From positions 4,429,895-4,493,894 of the forward strand of contig NZ_KB235930.1 in assembly GCF_000332295.1 (NCBI RefSeq): a stretch of DNA of 64,000 nucleotides, written 5' to 3'. Within the stretch, counting starts at the first letter, position 1; each line of letters begins with the position of its first letter. This DNA is from Fortiea contorta PCC 7126 (GTDB lineage Bacteria; Cyanobacteriota; Cyanobacteriia; Cyanobacteriales; Nostocaceae). Made by a program: the position numbers and the translations under genes. Shown in pieces: positions 9,024 through 17,455 of the stretch. The notes under the pieces were generated by a model, which was given only the letters and a program-made list of their open reading frames with translations, was not told the DNA's origin and searched no databases.

Positions 9024-10880
9024 CTAAAAAGGCAATTTATCCAGTAGACCTAACGACCAACTAATAAAAAATCCCAGGATGCTGACAACTACTAAAATCG
9101 TCAACATGTATCCTTGGGATTGACCAGAAATGCTATATTTCAAGGTTTGCCCGCTAAAAATAGCCGCAAACCCTACCAAGTTTACTAGACCATCGATTAA
9201 ATAGCGATCGCTCCACGCGGAAACCTGAGAAAGTAGCGCTACTGCTTTGACTACTGTTAATCGATAAACTCGATCTATGTAAAAATCATACCCCAATAGA
9301 TCCTGCATAAATCTCCATACCAGAACTCTCGATCTCGACCATGCTTTATCTAAGTAGATTGTCGAGCCGATACCGACCCCAATTAAGGTTGAAGAAACTA
9401 ATATTAACAAGACGTACCAATCAATTCCTTCCCAATCAGGTAGTAAGTACCATTGCTGCAGCATCAAGGGTAGTAGCAAGGTGACTATGGTCAGAGATAC
9501 CATGGGGAATGCCATCTGCCAAGCAACTTCTGGAGCGCGGCGGGTTTTTTGTTGCGGTTTGTCCCAGAAGATATATCTAAATACCCGTGTTAAATTCAAT
9601 GCTGTTAAGCAATTGACTAAGACTAAAACGCCAATTACCCAAGGGTTAATTTTCACAAAGCCGTCAGCCCACGCTAACATCGCCCAAAAGCTACCCAAGG
9701 GTAATAAAGTTACCATTCCCGCTGAACCAACAATAAACGCCGTGGTGGTTGCAGGCATTTTTGACCACAGTCCTCCCATTTCGGTTAAATTTTGGGTATG
9801 GGTGGTGTGGATAATTGAACCTGAACTCATAAATAATAAAGCTTTAGCGATCGCATGAGTTAACAGCAGCATTAAGGCTACACCTCCTTGCTGTAATCCC
9901 ACAGCCAAGAACACCAAACCCATGTATGCACTCGTGGAGTGGGATAAAGCTCGCTTAATGTCGATTTGCGCTAAGGACACCAATGTCGCCCCAATCGCTG
10001 TCACCGTCCCCATGATTACTAAAGCATTTAAAGCTACTGGTGATAGAGCTAGCAAGGGCTGCAATTTATACAACAAATAAGCCCCACCAGCTACCACCAG
10101 TGAGTTTCGCATCACCGAAGCGGGGTTTGGCCCTTCCATGGCCTCATCTAACCACAAATGTAAAGGAAATTGAGCACATTTCCCCGCCGGCCCCGCAATC
10201 AATGCTAAACCTAACAGCGTTGATGTCACCGGGTTGAGGTCGGCTGTTTGTGCCCACTCAGCTAAATCAGAAAAGTTCAAGCTACCAGCGATGGTGGATA
10301 GTGTCACCACAGCCATCAGCAGCAATAAGTCGCCGATGCGCTTCGTCCAAAACGCATCCCGCGCTGCTGTTACTACTAACGGTTGGGCATACCAAAACCC
10401 TACCAGCAAGTAGGTGGAAAGTGTTAAAACTTCCAGCAGCGCATAACTGAGAAATAAGGAATCGCTGATGGCTAAACCAGTTAAAGCTGCTTCAAACAAG
10501 CCAATTAGTGCAAAAAAACGCGCCAGCGCCCAGTCTTTTTCCATGTAACCCAGGGCGTAAATTTGCGCTAGGATACTCAACCCCGCAATTAAAACTGTTG
10601 CGCCGATACTCACTTGTGAAATTTCCAAAGCAATAGATAAATTTAAATCTGCGGCTTGGAACCAAGTGAAAAGAAAACTTTCTGGTTCTTTATCCCAGAT
10701 ATCTTTGAATATCAATAAACTGTGGATAAAAGCCAAAATAGTCGTCAACAAGTTTAGATAAGCTGCCGGTCTAGGCCCTGTCTGCCGAATCAGTCCTATT
10801 GTCCAGGGCAAAGTTAAGATCGCGCCTATTAAACCATAAAAAGGCACCAAGCAACTTGTTATGTAGAGAAAATGATTCAT
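9024..10880 (-). CDS. ndhF4: NDH-1 subunit F (NdhF4-like), CO2-uptake form
   Basis: A 618-residue multi-helix subunit of the ND5 family. It carries the family segments G-Y-M-E-K-D-W-A-L-A-R-F-F-A, the conserved helix P-L-H-L-W-L-D-E-A-M-E-G-P-N-P, and a long C-terminal amphipathic/transmembrane region. It is the distal pump partner of NdhD and forms the docking site for the Cup hydration protein. The ATG at 10880 has AAAGGA about eight bases upstream. First gene of the ndhF-ndhD-cup unit, divergent from the carboxysome operon. The region around residue 226 (A-G-K-C-A-Q-F-P-L-H-L-W) matches CO2-uptake NdhF forms rather than respiratory NdhF1 in my recollection. Confidence 0.85.
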   Translation of the reverse strand: MNHFLYITSCLVPFYGLIGAILTLPWTIGLIRQTGPRPAAYLNLLTTILAFIHSLLIFKDIWDKEPESFLFTWFQAADLNLSIALEISQVSIGATVLIAGLSILAQIYALGYMEKDWALARFFALIGLFEAALTGLAISDSLFLSYALLEVLTLSTYLLVGFWYAQPLVVTAARDAFWTKRIGDLLLLMAVVTLSTIAGSLNFSDLAEWAQTADLNPVTSTLLGLALIAGPAGKCAQFPLHLWLDEAMEGPNPASVMRNSLVVAGGAYLLYKLQPLLALSPVALNALVIMGTVTAIGATLVSLAQIDIKRALSHSTSAYMGLVFLAVGLQQGGVALMLLLTHAIAKALLFMSSGSIIHTTHTQNLTEMGGLWSKMPATTTAFIVGSAGMVTLLPLGSFWAMLAWADGFVKINPWVIGVLVLVNCLTALNLTRVFRYIFWDKPQQKTRRAPEVAWQMAFPMVSLTIVTLLLPLMLQQWYLLPDWEGIDWYVLLILVSSTLIGVGIGSTIYLDKAWSRSRVLVWRFMQDLLGYDFYIDRVYRLTVVKAVALLSQVSAWSDRYLIDGLVNLVGFAAIFSGQTLKYSISGQSQGYMLTILVVVSILGFFISWSLGLLDKLPF

Positions 10881-11473
10881 TGAGTTTTCCTTTGACGACT
10901 CAGGATCCGATGCCTTGTTTTTAAATCAGCTGATGTAAAATATAATTTCTATATTGACATTGACATTCAGCGCTTAAAAGAATTACATATCACAAAATAA
11001 ACATATTTAATTATTAATCTTTATCCTACTTGTACCGGGGCAATTTCTACTTCCACATCATCAATTTATATCAATTATAATAAAAACTTATATAATTTTT
11101 AGTTTGTAACTATACAGATATCAGCAATCAGGAAAACACAGTTACGGCCAAACCTCCAGGCTCATACAGTGCCTGTTTATTGGCAATTGTGGTGTTTATT
11201 AACCAAGGATTAACAAATGTAATTAAAAAATTATAAAACTGAATTGCCTACTCTAGCAATCCGTGAAATTTCATTAACTAGATGGCTATATTAAATTATA
11301 TTAAGTTTTCTTAAACAGTTTTATCATAAACTATTATGGTAAGTTATGTTGCCAGGGACGCCAAGCTTTCCTATGCTTAATTTAGAAGTGTTTTCTTAGC
11401 TTAAGATCAAGCTCTAAGCGTCAAAGTTTTCAAACAACAGTACTGATTGGATTAATTTTTTAGGAGTTCTGCG
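10881..11473. promoter_or_regulatory. Divergent control region between ndhF4 and ccmK2
   Basis: 593 bases of AT-rich non-coding DNA between two divergent carbon-concentrating operons. Two overlapping TTA-N8-TAA elements (11291-11304 and 11301-11314) match the recognition pattern described for CmpR-type LysR regulators, though such matches are expected fairly often in AT-rich DNA. An inverted repeat AGCTT-aagatc-AAGCT lies at 11398-11413, about 60 bases before ccmK2. TAGGAG about eight bases before the ATG is the ribosome site. No small gene is seen here. Confidence 0.55.
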
Positions 11474-11782
11474 ATGCCAATTGCAGTTGGAATGATTGAA
11501 ACTAAAGGCTTTCCGGCAGTAGTAGAAGCTGCTGACGCAATGGTGAAAGCAGCCCGTGTCACCTTGGTAGGTTATGAAAAAATCGGTAGCGCTCGCGTCA
11601 CTGTCATAGTGCGCGGGGATGTATCTGAGGTGCAAGCTTCAGTTGCCGCAGGCGTGGAAGCAGCCAGAAGAGTTAATGGTGGTGAAGTAGTTTCTACTCA
11701 TATCATTGCCCGTCCCCACGAAAACCTGGAATATGTCTTGCCGATTAGGTACACAGAAGCGGTAGAACAGTTCCGCACCTAA
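11474..11782 (+). CDS. ccmK2: Carboxysome shell hexamer protein CcmK2
   Basis: A 102-residue single BMC-domain protein that forms hexagonal tiles of the beta-carboxysome shell. Family motifs include [24 protein letters not shown] (the pore loop is K-I-G-S) and H-I-I-A-R-P-H-E-N. It ends shortly after V-E-Q-F-R-T, as CcmK2 does, while the next copy carries the C-terminal extension typical of CcmK1. First gene of the ccm operon. A hairpin directly after the stop separates it from ccmK1 and may adjust the ratio of the two. Confidence 0.95.
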   Translation: MPIAVGMIETKGFPAVVEAADAMVKAARVTLVGYEKIGSARVTVIVRGDVSEVQASVAAGVEAARRVNGGEVVSTHIIARPHENLEYVLPIRYTEAVEQFRT

Positions 11783-11810
11783 GAAGCATCTCTGTCCTCT
11801 AGAGTGCTTC
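11783..11810 (+). promoter_or_regulatory. Stem-loop in the ccmK2-ccmK1 spacer
   Basis: GAAGCA-t-CTCT-loop-AGAG-TGCTTC starts at the base right after the ccmK2 stop codon: 10 base pairs with one bulge and a short loop. No T-run follows, so it is more likely an mRNA stabiliser or partial attenuator than a full terminator. Confidence 0.5.
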
Positions 11811-11851
11811 TGTCATCCAAGTTAAGAAACTTGATTTAAAGGTTAAAACTA

Positions 11852-12196
11852 ATGTCAATTGCAGTGGGAATGGTAGAAACGCTTGGCTTTCCAGCAGTGG
11901 TAGAAGCAGCGGATGCAATGGTGAAAGCAGCTCGCGTCACCTTGGTAGGTTACGAAAAAATCGGCAGCGGTCGAGTCACAGTCATCGTCAGAGGCGACGT
12001 ATCTGAGGTGCAAGCCTCAGTAGCCGCTGGTGTGGAATCAGTGAAGCGCGTCAACGGTGGACAAGTGCTGTCCACTCACATCATTGCTCGTCCACACGAA
12101 AACTTAGAGTATGTCCTACCAATTCGTTATACCGAAGACGTAGAACAATTCCGGGAAAATGTCAACGCCATTCGTCCTTTCGGTAGAAGACCGTAA
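11852..12196 (+). CDS. ccmK1: Carboxysome shell hexamer protein CcmK1
   Basis: A 114-residue BMC-domain shell protein, almost identical to CcmK2 over the first 95 residues, including the K-I-G-S pore loop. It has a 12-residue basic C-terminal extension ([13 protein letters not shown]) that marks the CcmK1 type. The tandem pair probably arose by duplication; the DNA of the two copies differs mainly at third positions. It is followed six bases later by ccmL. Together CcmK1 and CcmK2 make up most of the shell facets. Confidence 0.95.
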   Translation: MSIAVGMVETLGFPAVVEAADAMVKAARVTLVGYEKIGSGRVTVIVRGDVSEVQASVAAGVESVKRVNGGQVLSTHIIARPHENLEYVLPIRYTEDVEQFRENVNAIRPFGRRP

Positions 12197-12202
12197 AACA
12201 TA

Positions 12203-12505
12203 ATGCAAGTTGCCAAGGTTCGTGGCACAGTAGTTAGCACCCAAAAAGATCCAAGTCTCCGGGGTGTAAAACTACTAATGTTGCAATTAGTAGACGAAAA
12301 CGGAAACATGTTACCAACCTATGAGGTAGCAGCGGATAGCGTCGGTGCTGGAGTGGATGAGTGGGTACTGATCACCAAAGGCAGTGCTGCTCGTCAAATT
12401 CTGGGTAATGAACAGCGTCCCTTAGATGCAGCAGTAGTAGCGATCATTGATACTATTCACGTTGAAGATCGTCTGATTTACAGCAAAAAAGACCAATACA
12501 GATAG
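12203..12505 (+). CDS. ccmL: Carboxysome vertex pentamer protein CcmL
   Basis: A 100-residue EutN/CcmL-type protein that closes the twelve vertices of the icosahedral shell. It begins M-Q-V-A-K-V-R-G-T-V-V-S-T-Q-K and shows the family segments G-V-K-L-L-M-L-Q and G-A-G-V-D-E-W-V-L-I-T-K-G-S-A-A-R. Spacing to ccmK1 is six bases. The region after it (12506-12603) holds AGTCATTAGT / ATGACGAATGAC short repeats with opposite polarity, then AGGAGG for ccmM. Confidence 0.95.
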   Translation: MQVAKVRGTVVSTQKDPSLRGVKLLMLQLVDENGNMLPTYEVAADSVGAGVDEWVLITKGSAARQILGNEQRPLDAAVVAIIDTIHVEDRLIYSKKDQYR

Positions 12506-12603
12506 TCATAAGTCATGAGTCATTAGTTATTAGTCATTGGTATTAGCTAAAGACAAATGACGAATGACCACTGACAAATGACAATATTAGGAGGAATCTC
12601 GCA

Positions 12604-14262
12604 ATGATAGCCCGCAGCACAGCGGCACCCCCTACCCCGTGGTCAAGGAGTTTAGCTGAACCGAAAATCCATGAAAGCTCATTTGTACACTCATTCTCCA
12701 ACATCATTGGCGATGTGCGGATAGGTGCAAATGTGATCGTGGCTCCTGGGACTTCGATTAGAGCCGACGAAGGCACACCCTTTTATATTGGTGAAAATAC
12801 CAATATCCAAGATGGTGTGGTAATTCACGGCTTGGAACAAGGGCGAGTAGTTGGTGACGACCAACAACAATACTCTATATGGGTAGGGAAAAATGCTTCT
12901 TTGACCCACATGGCGCTTATTCATGGTCCGGCTTATGTAGGCGATAATTCATTTATTGGCTTCCGCTCCACAGTATTTAACGCCAGGGTGGGTGCAGGCT
13001 GCATCGTCATGATGCACGCTCTGATTCAAGATGTAGAAATTCCCCCTGGGAAGTATGTACCTTCGGGTGCAATCATTACTACCCAACAGCAAGCAGATCG
13101 CTTACCAGATGTGCAAGAGCAGGATGAGCAATTTGCCCATCACGTGGTGGGGATTAATCAAGCGCTCAGAGCTGGTTATCGCTGTGCTGCAGATAGCAAA
13201 TGTATTGCACCCATTCGGGATGAGAATACTAAATCTTATACAAGTAATGGTCTAACAGTTTTAGAGCTAGAAAGGAGTAGTGAAGTGTCGAGCAATAGCT
13301 TGGGTGTTGAAACCATAGAGCAAGTGCGTTATCTATTGGAACAAGGTTATAAAATTGGCACTGAACATGTGGATCAAAGAAGATTCCGCACCGGTTCTTG
13401 GAATAGTTGCCAACCAATTGAACCGAGAAGCATCGGTGAAGCGATCGCCGCTATTGAATCCTGTCTGCGCGACCATAGCGGTGAGTACGTCCGTCTGTTT
13501 GGCATTGACAAAGGCAGACGACGTGTGCTAGAGACAATTATTCAACGTCCAGATGGCACAGTTTCCGCACCTAACACCTTTAGAGCACCCGCTACCCAAT
13601 CTCACAGCAGCTACAACGGTAACGGCAACGGTAACGGTAACAGCAGCAGTAATGGTAATGGCCGCATCAGTGGGGAAACTGTCGAGCAAATCCGTCAGTT
13701 GTTAGCAGGCGGTTATAAAATCGGCACAGAACACGTAGATGAGCGCCGCTTCCGCACAGGTTCCTGGCAAAGTTGCGAACCAATTAGTGCCAACTCCGCC
13801 AACGACGTGATTGCTGCCTTAGAAGACTGCATTAACAACCATCAAGGCGAGTATGTGCGGCTGATTGGTATCGATACCAAAGCCAAACGGCGGGTATTAG
13901 AAAGCATTATCCAACGCCCCAACGGCCAAGCTAGCCCATCTGGTAGCCAAAAATCATTTGCAGCCGCCACCGCCACCGCCACCGCACCAGCCAGCAGCAC
14001 TCGCTTAAATGCGGAAGTGGTCGATCAACTCAAACAGCTATTGGCGGGTGGATACAAAATTAGCATCGAGCATGTAGACCAAAGGCGCTTCCGTACAGGT
14101 TCCTGGACTAGCACCGGTTCCATCGAAGCCCGCGACGAAAGACAAGCGATCGCTGCAGTAGAAGCGAACCTGGCCGAATACCCAGGAGAATATGTCCGCT
14201 TAATTGGGATTGATCCTAAAGCCAAACGTCGAGTACTGGAAACAATTATCCAACGTCCATAG
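12604..14262 (+). CDS. ccmM: Carboxysome scaffold CcmM (gamma-carbonic anhydrase domain plus three SSUL domains)
   Basis: A 552-residue protein that condenses Rubisco and links it to the shell. Residues 1-200 are a left-handed beta-helix gamma-carbonic anhydrase domain with His75, His102 and His107 at the zinc-ligand positions. Cys194 and Cys200 match the redox pair needed for activity in related proteins. Three small-subunit-like domains follow at about 234-315, 357-438 and 469-552, joined by N/G/S-rich and A/T-rich linkers. SSUL1 (Cys269/Cys287) and SSUL2 (Cys391/Cys409) keep the disulfide-capable cysteines; SSUL3 lacks both. An internal start (see 13271-13287) should give a short CcmM of about 325 residues holding only the SSUL repeats. 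A strong AGGAGG precedes the ATG. Confidence 0.97.
   Translation: MIARSTAAPPTPWSRSLAEPKIHESSFVHSFSNIIGDVRIGANVIVAPGTSIRADEGTPFYIGENTNIQDGVVIHGLEQGRVVGDDQQQYSIWVGKNASLTHMALIHGPAYVGDNSFIGFRSTVFNARVGAGCIVMMHALIQDVEIPPGKYVPSGAIITTQQQADRLPDVQEQDEQFAHHVVGINQALRAGYRCAADSKCIAPIRDENTKSYTSNGLTVLELERSSEVSSNSLGVETIEQVRYLLEQGYKIGTEHVDQRRFRTGSWNSCQPIEPRSIGEAIAAIESCLRDHSGEYVRLFGIDKGRRRVLETIIQRPDGTVSAPNTFRAPATQSHSSYNGNGNGNGNSSSNGNGRISGETVEQIRQLLAGGYKIGTEHVDERRFRTGSWQSCEPISANSANDVIAALEDCINNHQGEYVRLIGIDTKAKRRVLESIIQRPNGQASPSGSQKSFAAATATATAPASSTRLNAEVVDQLKQLLAGGYKISIEHVDQRRFRTGSWTSTGSIEARDERQAIAAVEANLAEYPGEYVRLIGIDPKAKRRVLETIIQRP
13271..13287 (+). promoter_or_regulatory. Internal ribosome site and GTG start for short CcmM
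   Basis: AAAGGAG (13271-13277) is followed seven bases later by an in-frame GTG (13285-13287, Val228), just ahead of the first SSUL domain. Translation from it gives a 325-residue protein with only the three SSUL repeats. Short CcmM forms made from an internal GTG are known in other beta-cyanobacteria (CcmM35), so this is a good candidate for the equivalent start. Confidence 0.8.
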
Positions 14263-14286
14263 TTCTAGGGAATGGGGGAGCCACCA

Positions 14287-14385
14287 AGGTCTTGGGCACA
14301 GCCCAAGTAGAACAAGTGGTGTCTGGGGTAAGGGGAGATAGGGAATCCCTAGCCCCTAGTCCTTAGTCCCTAGTCCCTAGTCCCT
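14287..14385. repeat. Short repeats between ccmM and ccmN
   Basis: An inverted CTTGGGC-aca-GCCCAAG palindrome (about 14293-14309) is followed by GGGGTAAGGGGAGATAGGG and then several CCCTAGTCC/CCTTAGTCC units (14346-14383) of opposite polarity. This STRR-type DNA can fold into a stem between ccmM and ccmN and may set the relative level of CcmN. Confidence 0.65.
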
Positions 14386-14404
14386 TTCCGAGGTGACAAT
14401 TTTC

Positions 14405-15166
14405 ATGACTGTCCCGCCACTGCGCCTCAACAACAATTTTGATCCTTATATTAGTGGCGAGGTAACTATTGATCCTAGTGCAGTACTTGCACCAGGAGTA
14501 ATACTCCAAGCAGCTACAAACAGCAAGATCATCATCGGCCCTGGGGTCTGTGTTGGTATGGGGTCAATTCTCCAGGTCTATGAAGGTACTCTGGAAGTGG
14601 AAGCAGGAGCCAACTTGGGGGCCGGTTTCTTGATGGTTGGTCAAGGTAAAATTGGCACAAATGCTTGTGTAGGTGCCGCTACTACAGTTTTTAACTGTTC
14701 GATCGCTCCGGGACAAGTAGTGCCACCAGGATCAATTGTGGGAGACACGAGTCGGATTCTGGGTGAAACAAAGCAATTACCATCATCGCCAACTAATTCA
14801 TCTGCTAGTATTGCACCTGCGGCAGCAGAGGAGGATTATTGGGCAGAAGCAGAAAGTAAATCGGCCACGAAAGCGAAAAAAACAACTTCCTCGACGAAGT
14901 TTTCTGCCACAGCATTTCTGGAGTTACAACACGAATCTGTGCCACTTCCACCAACAGAAACTGTAGAAAGTGAGCCTGCTGCAGAAGTTCCTCAAATTCC
15001 TAGTTCTACACCACCAAATCAAGATTCTTTATCCACCCAGCCTGCAACTAATAACGGTATCGGTACACAAATTTATGGTCAAGGAAGTATCCAAAGGCTG
15101 TTGATCACATTATTTCCCCACCGACAGTCTTTAAATGAGCCGTCTTCTGACGATTTGTCTGAGTAA
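14405..15166 (+). CDS. ccmN: Carboxysome assembly protein CcmN
   Basis: A 253-residue adaptor that bridges CcmM and the CcmK shell. Residues 1-115 form a short left-handed beta-helix (hexapeptide repeats such as I-D-P-S-A-V-L-A-P-G-V-I). A long, low-complexity Ala/Ser/Glu/Pro linker follows. Near the C-terminus (residues about 223-240) is the amphipathic encapsulation peptide I-Y-G-Q-G-S-I-Q-R-L-L-I-T-L-F-P-H-R, the segment that binds CcmK2 and recruits the shell. The ATG at 14405 is chosen; a GTG four codons upstream is possible. A further 12 or so residues follow the peptide. Confidence 0.93.
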   Translation: MTVPPLRLNNNFDPYISGEVTIDPSAVLAPGVILQAATNSKIIIGPGVCVGMGSILQVYEGTLEVEAGANLGAGFLMVGQGKIGTNACVGAATTVFNCSIAPGQVVPPGSIVGDTSRILGETKQLPSSPTNSSASIAPAAAEEDYWAEAESKSATKAKKTTSSTKFSATAFLELQHESVPLPPTETVESEPAAEVPQIPSSTPPNQDSLSTQPATNNGIGTQIYGQGSIQRLLITLFPHRQSLNEPSSDDLSE

Positions 15167-15302
15167 GTGTTAAGAGTAAGTTGTAACTTGAAATATGAAG
15201 TGTCAAGTATGAAGTATGAAATTAACCCCAAAGTGGGCTGAGGTTAGCATATTTTTCATCCTTTCGCCTTCATTCTTTCTGTGAATATCCTGGAGACTTC
15301 AC

Positions 15303-16088
15303 ATGGAAATATATAATCAACGGTCTGCTAACACATTCCAGGCATCACGACAGCGAGACACGCTCAGAGATACTGCTTTGGGCTTAGTATCTACTAGTAG
15401 CTTTCCAGCGATCGTTGGTACGGCGGATATGATGCTGAAATCGGCAGGGGTTCATTTGGTTGGGTATGAGAAAATTGGTAGTGGTCACTGTACAGCGATC
15501 GTTAGGGGCGGAATAGCCGATGTTCGCCTAGCCGTAGAAGCTGGAGTCCAAACCGCTGAACAATTTGGACAGTTGATTTCTAGCTTGGTGATTCCCCGCC
15601 CCTATCCTAACTTAGATGTGGTACTCCCCATTACCAATCGTCTGAGTAAAATTATGGAGGAAGGCAGCTACAGCCGTTTGAGTAACCAAGCAGTGGGTTT
15701 AGTGGAGACACGCGGGTTTCCGGCGATGGTAGGCGCTTGCGACGCTATGCTCAAGTCTGCTGATGTGCATCTCGCATCCTATGAGAAAATCGGCGCTGGC
15801 TTGTGTACAGCTATCATCCGTGGTACTGTCGCCAATGTAGCAGTGGCCGTGGAAGCTGGGATGTACGAAGCTGAACGCATCGGCGAACTCAACGCCGTGA
15901 TGGTAATTCCTCGCCCGTTGGATGAGTTAGAGCAAACATTACCACTAGCAAGTTGTTGGATAGAACAACGTCAACCATTAAACTTGCCAATGAATATTCA
16001 AGAACAAATTGCCGAAATAGAAGTGCTTCAATTACCAGATCTAGGCAAACTACCCATCAAAATTGTGGAAGAAATTACAGAGGAATGA
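15303..16088 (+). CDS. ccmO: Carboxysome shell protein CcmO (tandem BMC domains)
   Basis: A 261-residue protein with two BMC domains, at about residues 25-108 and 128-210, each with the V-x-Y-E-K-I-G pore-region motif (G-Y-E-K-I-G-S-G and S-Y-E-K-I-G-A-G). It forms pseudohexameric trimers in the shell and is needed for closed carboxysomes in model species. A charged C-terminal tail of about 45 residues extends beyond the second domain. It is the last ccm gene here and starts at the ATG at 15303, with GGAG about nine bases upstream. Its presence in the same cluster as ccmK-N is common in Nostocales. Confidence 0.93.
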   Translation: MEIYNQRSANTFQASRQRDTLRDTALGLVSTSSFPAIVGTADMMLKSAGVHLVGYEKIGSGHCTAIVRGGIADVRLAVEAGVQTAEQFGQLISSLVIPRPYPNLDVVLPITNRLSKIMEEGSYSRLSNQAVGLVETRGFPAMVGACDAMLKSADVHLASYEKIGAGLCTAIIRGTVANVAVAVEAGMYEAERIGELNAVMVIPRPLDELEQTLPLASCWIEQRQPLNLPMNIQEQIAEIEVLQLPDLGKLPIKIVEEITEE

Positions 16089-16391
16089 TGGAACGATGAA
16101 TGGTGAATTTTGAATTAGAAATAGTGAAAGATGAATTGTCGGCAATCCACATTCAGCATTCAATATTCATCCTTCAGCATTCATCAACTGGAAGGCATCT
16201 TACGCTTTGCTTGTTGTATACGATGATAACTGGTCAGGTCTATAAGTAAAAGACCTTTATCGTAATAGGGATAATAGAGTTATATCTATACTTATAACTT
16301 ATAACTTTTGTGCAAGCATAGTTCCATCCTGGGGTAGTGTTCAGTGATACTAGATTTATATCTATGAATCGCTATTAGAGGAGAATTACTT
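16089..16391. promoter_or_regulatory. ccmO-LysR gene spacer with repeats
   Basis: About 300 bases without a gene. Positions 16095-16190 carry TGAATGGTGAATT / CATTCAGCATTCAATATTCATCC units in opposite polarity, again STRR-type DNA that can form a stem. The following AT-rich part probably holds the promoter of the LysR gene; no certain -35/-10 pair was chosen. Confidence 0.4.
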
Positions 16392-17354
16392 TTGAACCAA
16401 GCGACGCTACACCAGTTGAAAGTGTTCGAGGCTGCTGCTAGACATGGTAGCTTTACTCGTGCAGCTGAGGAATTGTTTCTCACCCAACCTACCGTTTCCA
16501 TGCAAATTAAGCAGTTGACAAAATCGGTAGGTTTACCATTATTTGAGCAGGTGGGTAAGCGCCTTTATTTGACAGAAGCGGGACGAGAATTATTTGCTAC
16601 TTGTCGGCAAATTTTTGAGACCATAGCCCAATTTGAAATGAAGGTAGCAGATTTAAAAGGGCTAAAGCAAGGACAATTGCGCTTGGCTGTGATTACAACA
16701 GCTAAATATTTTATTCCCCGGTTGTTAGGGCCGTTTTGTCAACTCTATCCAGGGATTGAGATCTCGCTGAAAGTAACCAACCACGAAGGTATTTTGGAGA
16801 GAATGGTGAATAACCTGGATGACTTGTATATTATGAGTCAAATTCCAGAAAATATAGATGTGAGTTGTCAGCCATTTTTGGATAATCCTTTGGTAGTTTG
16901 TGCGCCGATTACTCATCCACTGACAAAGGAGAAAAATATTCCCATAGAACGCCTAGCTAATGAACCGTTTATTATGCGAGAACCTGGTTCAGGAACACGT
17001 CGTGCTGTGCAAAAACTATTTGATGAACATGGAATATCAGTTAAAGTCAAGTTGGAGTTGGGTAGTAACGAAGCAATCAAACAAGCGATCGCCGGTGGTT
17101 TAGGAATTTCTATTTTATCTCTCCATACCCTGATACCTGAGTCATCAGAATTCAGTATTCTAGATGTAGAGCATTTTCCCATCCAGCGCACCTGGTATAT
17201 GGTTCACCCCGCTGGTAAACAACTATCTATCGTCGCTCGCACATACTTTGAATACTTACTCAGTGCGGCGAAAAAATTTGTTGACGAAAACGCACCTGCG
17301 GTTTGGGGAACATTTGAGCACAGTCAACAACAAGAGTTAGAAGCGAGAGAATAG
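16392..17354 (+). CDS. cmpR: LysR-type regulator of inorganic-carbon genes (CmpR/CcmR subfamily)
   Basis: A 320-residue LysR-type transcription factor. The N-terminal winged helix (L-K-V-F-E-A-A-A-R-H-G-S-F-T-R-A-A-E-E-L) is characteristic of the cyanobacterial CmpR/CcmR(NdhR) group, and the C-terminal effector domain carries F-I-M-R-E-P-G-S-G-T-R and S-N-E-A-I-K-Q-A-I-A-G-G-L-G. These regulators sense photorespiratory or redox metabolites and control bicarbonate transporters, NDH-1 CO2-uptake genes and carboxysome-related genes. The start appears to be TTG at 16392, with GAGGAG about nine bases upstream. Its place after ccmO suggests control of this block. Which paralogue it is (CmpR or CcmR) cannot be settled by eye; RbcR is less likely from the N-terminus. 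Confidence 0.8.
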   Translation: MNQATLHQLKVFEAAARHGSFTRAAEELFLTQPTVSMQIKQLTKSVGLPLFEQVGKRLYLTEAGRELFATCRQIFETIAQFEMKVADLKGLKQGQLRLAVITTAKYFIPRLLGPFCQLYPGIEISLKVTNHEGILERMVNNLDDLYIMSQIPENIDVSCQPFLDNPLVVCAPITHPLTKEKNIPIERLANEPFIMREPGSGTRRAVQKLFDEHGISVKVKLELGSNEAIKQAIAGGLGISILSLHTLIPESSEFSILDVEHFPIQRTWYMVHPAGKQLSIVARTYFEYLLSAAKKFVDENAPAVWGTFEHSQQQELEARE

Positions 17355-17455
17355 AGAAGATGAAGAATGACAAATCCCAAAATATGCTTGACGGCTGAAC
17401 CCATAACCATTAAAAATTGACCAGCAGAACCATTTAAAAAAGGGGAAAACTGGCA

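Noticed and set aside
6202-10880. Inducible NDH-1MS (NdhD3/NdhF3/CupA/CupS) instead of the low-affinity form
   Set aside because: The Cup protein is about 376 aa rather than about 440 aa, and no CupS follows; kept as an alternative because only a phylogeny can settle it.
10881-11473. tRNA or small-RNA gene in the ndhF-ccmK2 region
   Set aside because: No cloverleaf, TTCGAATC-type T-loop or terminator was found; the region is AT-rich control DNA.
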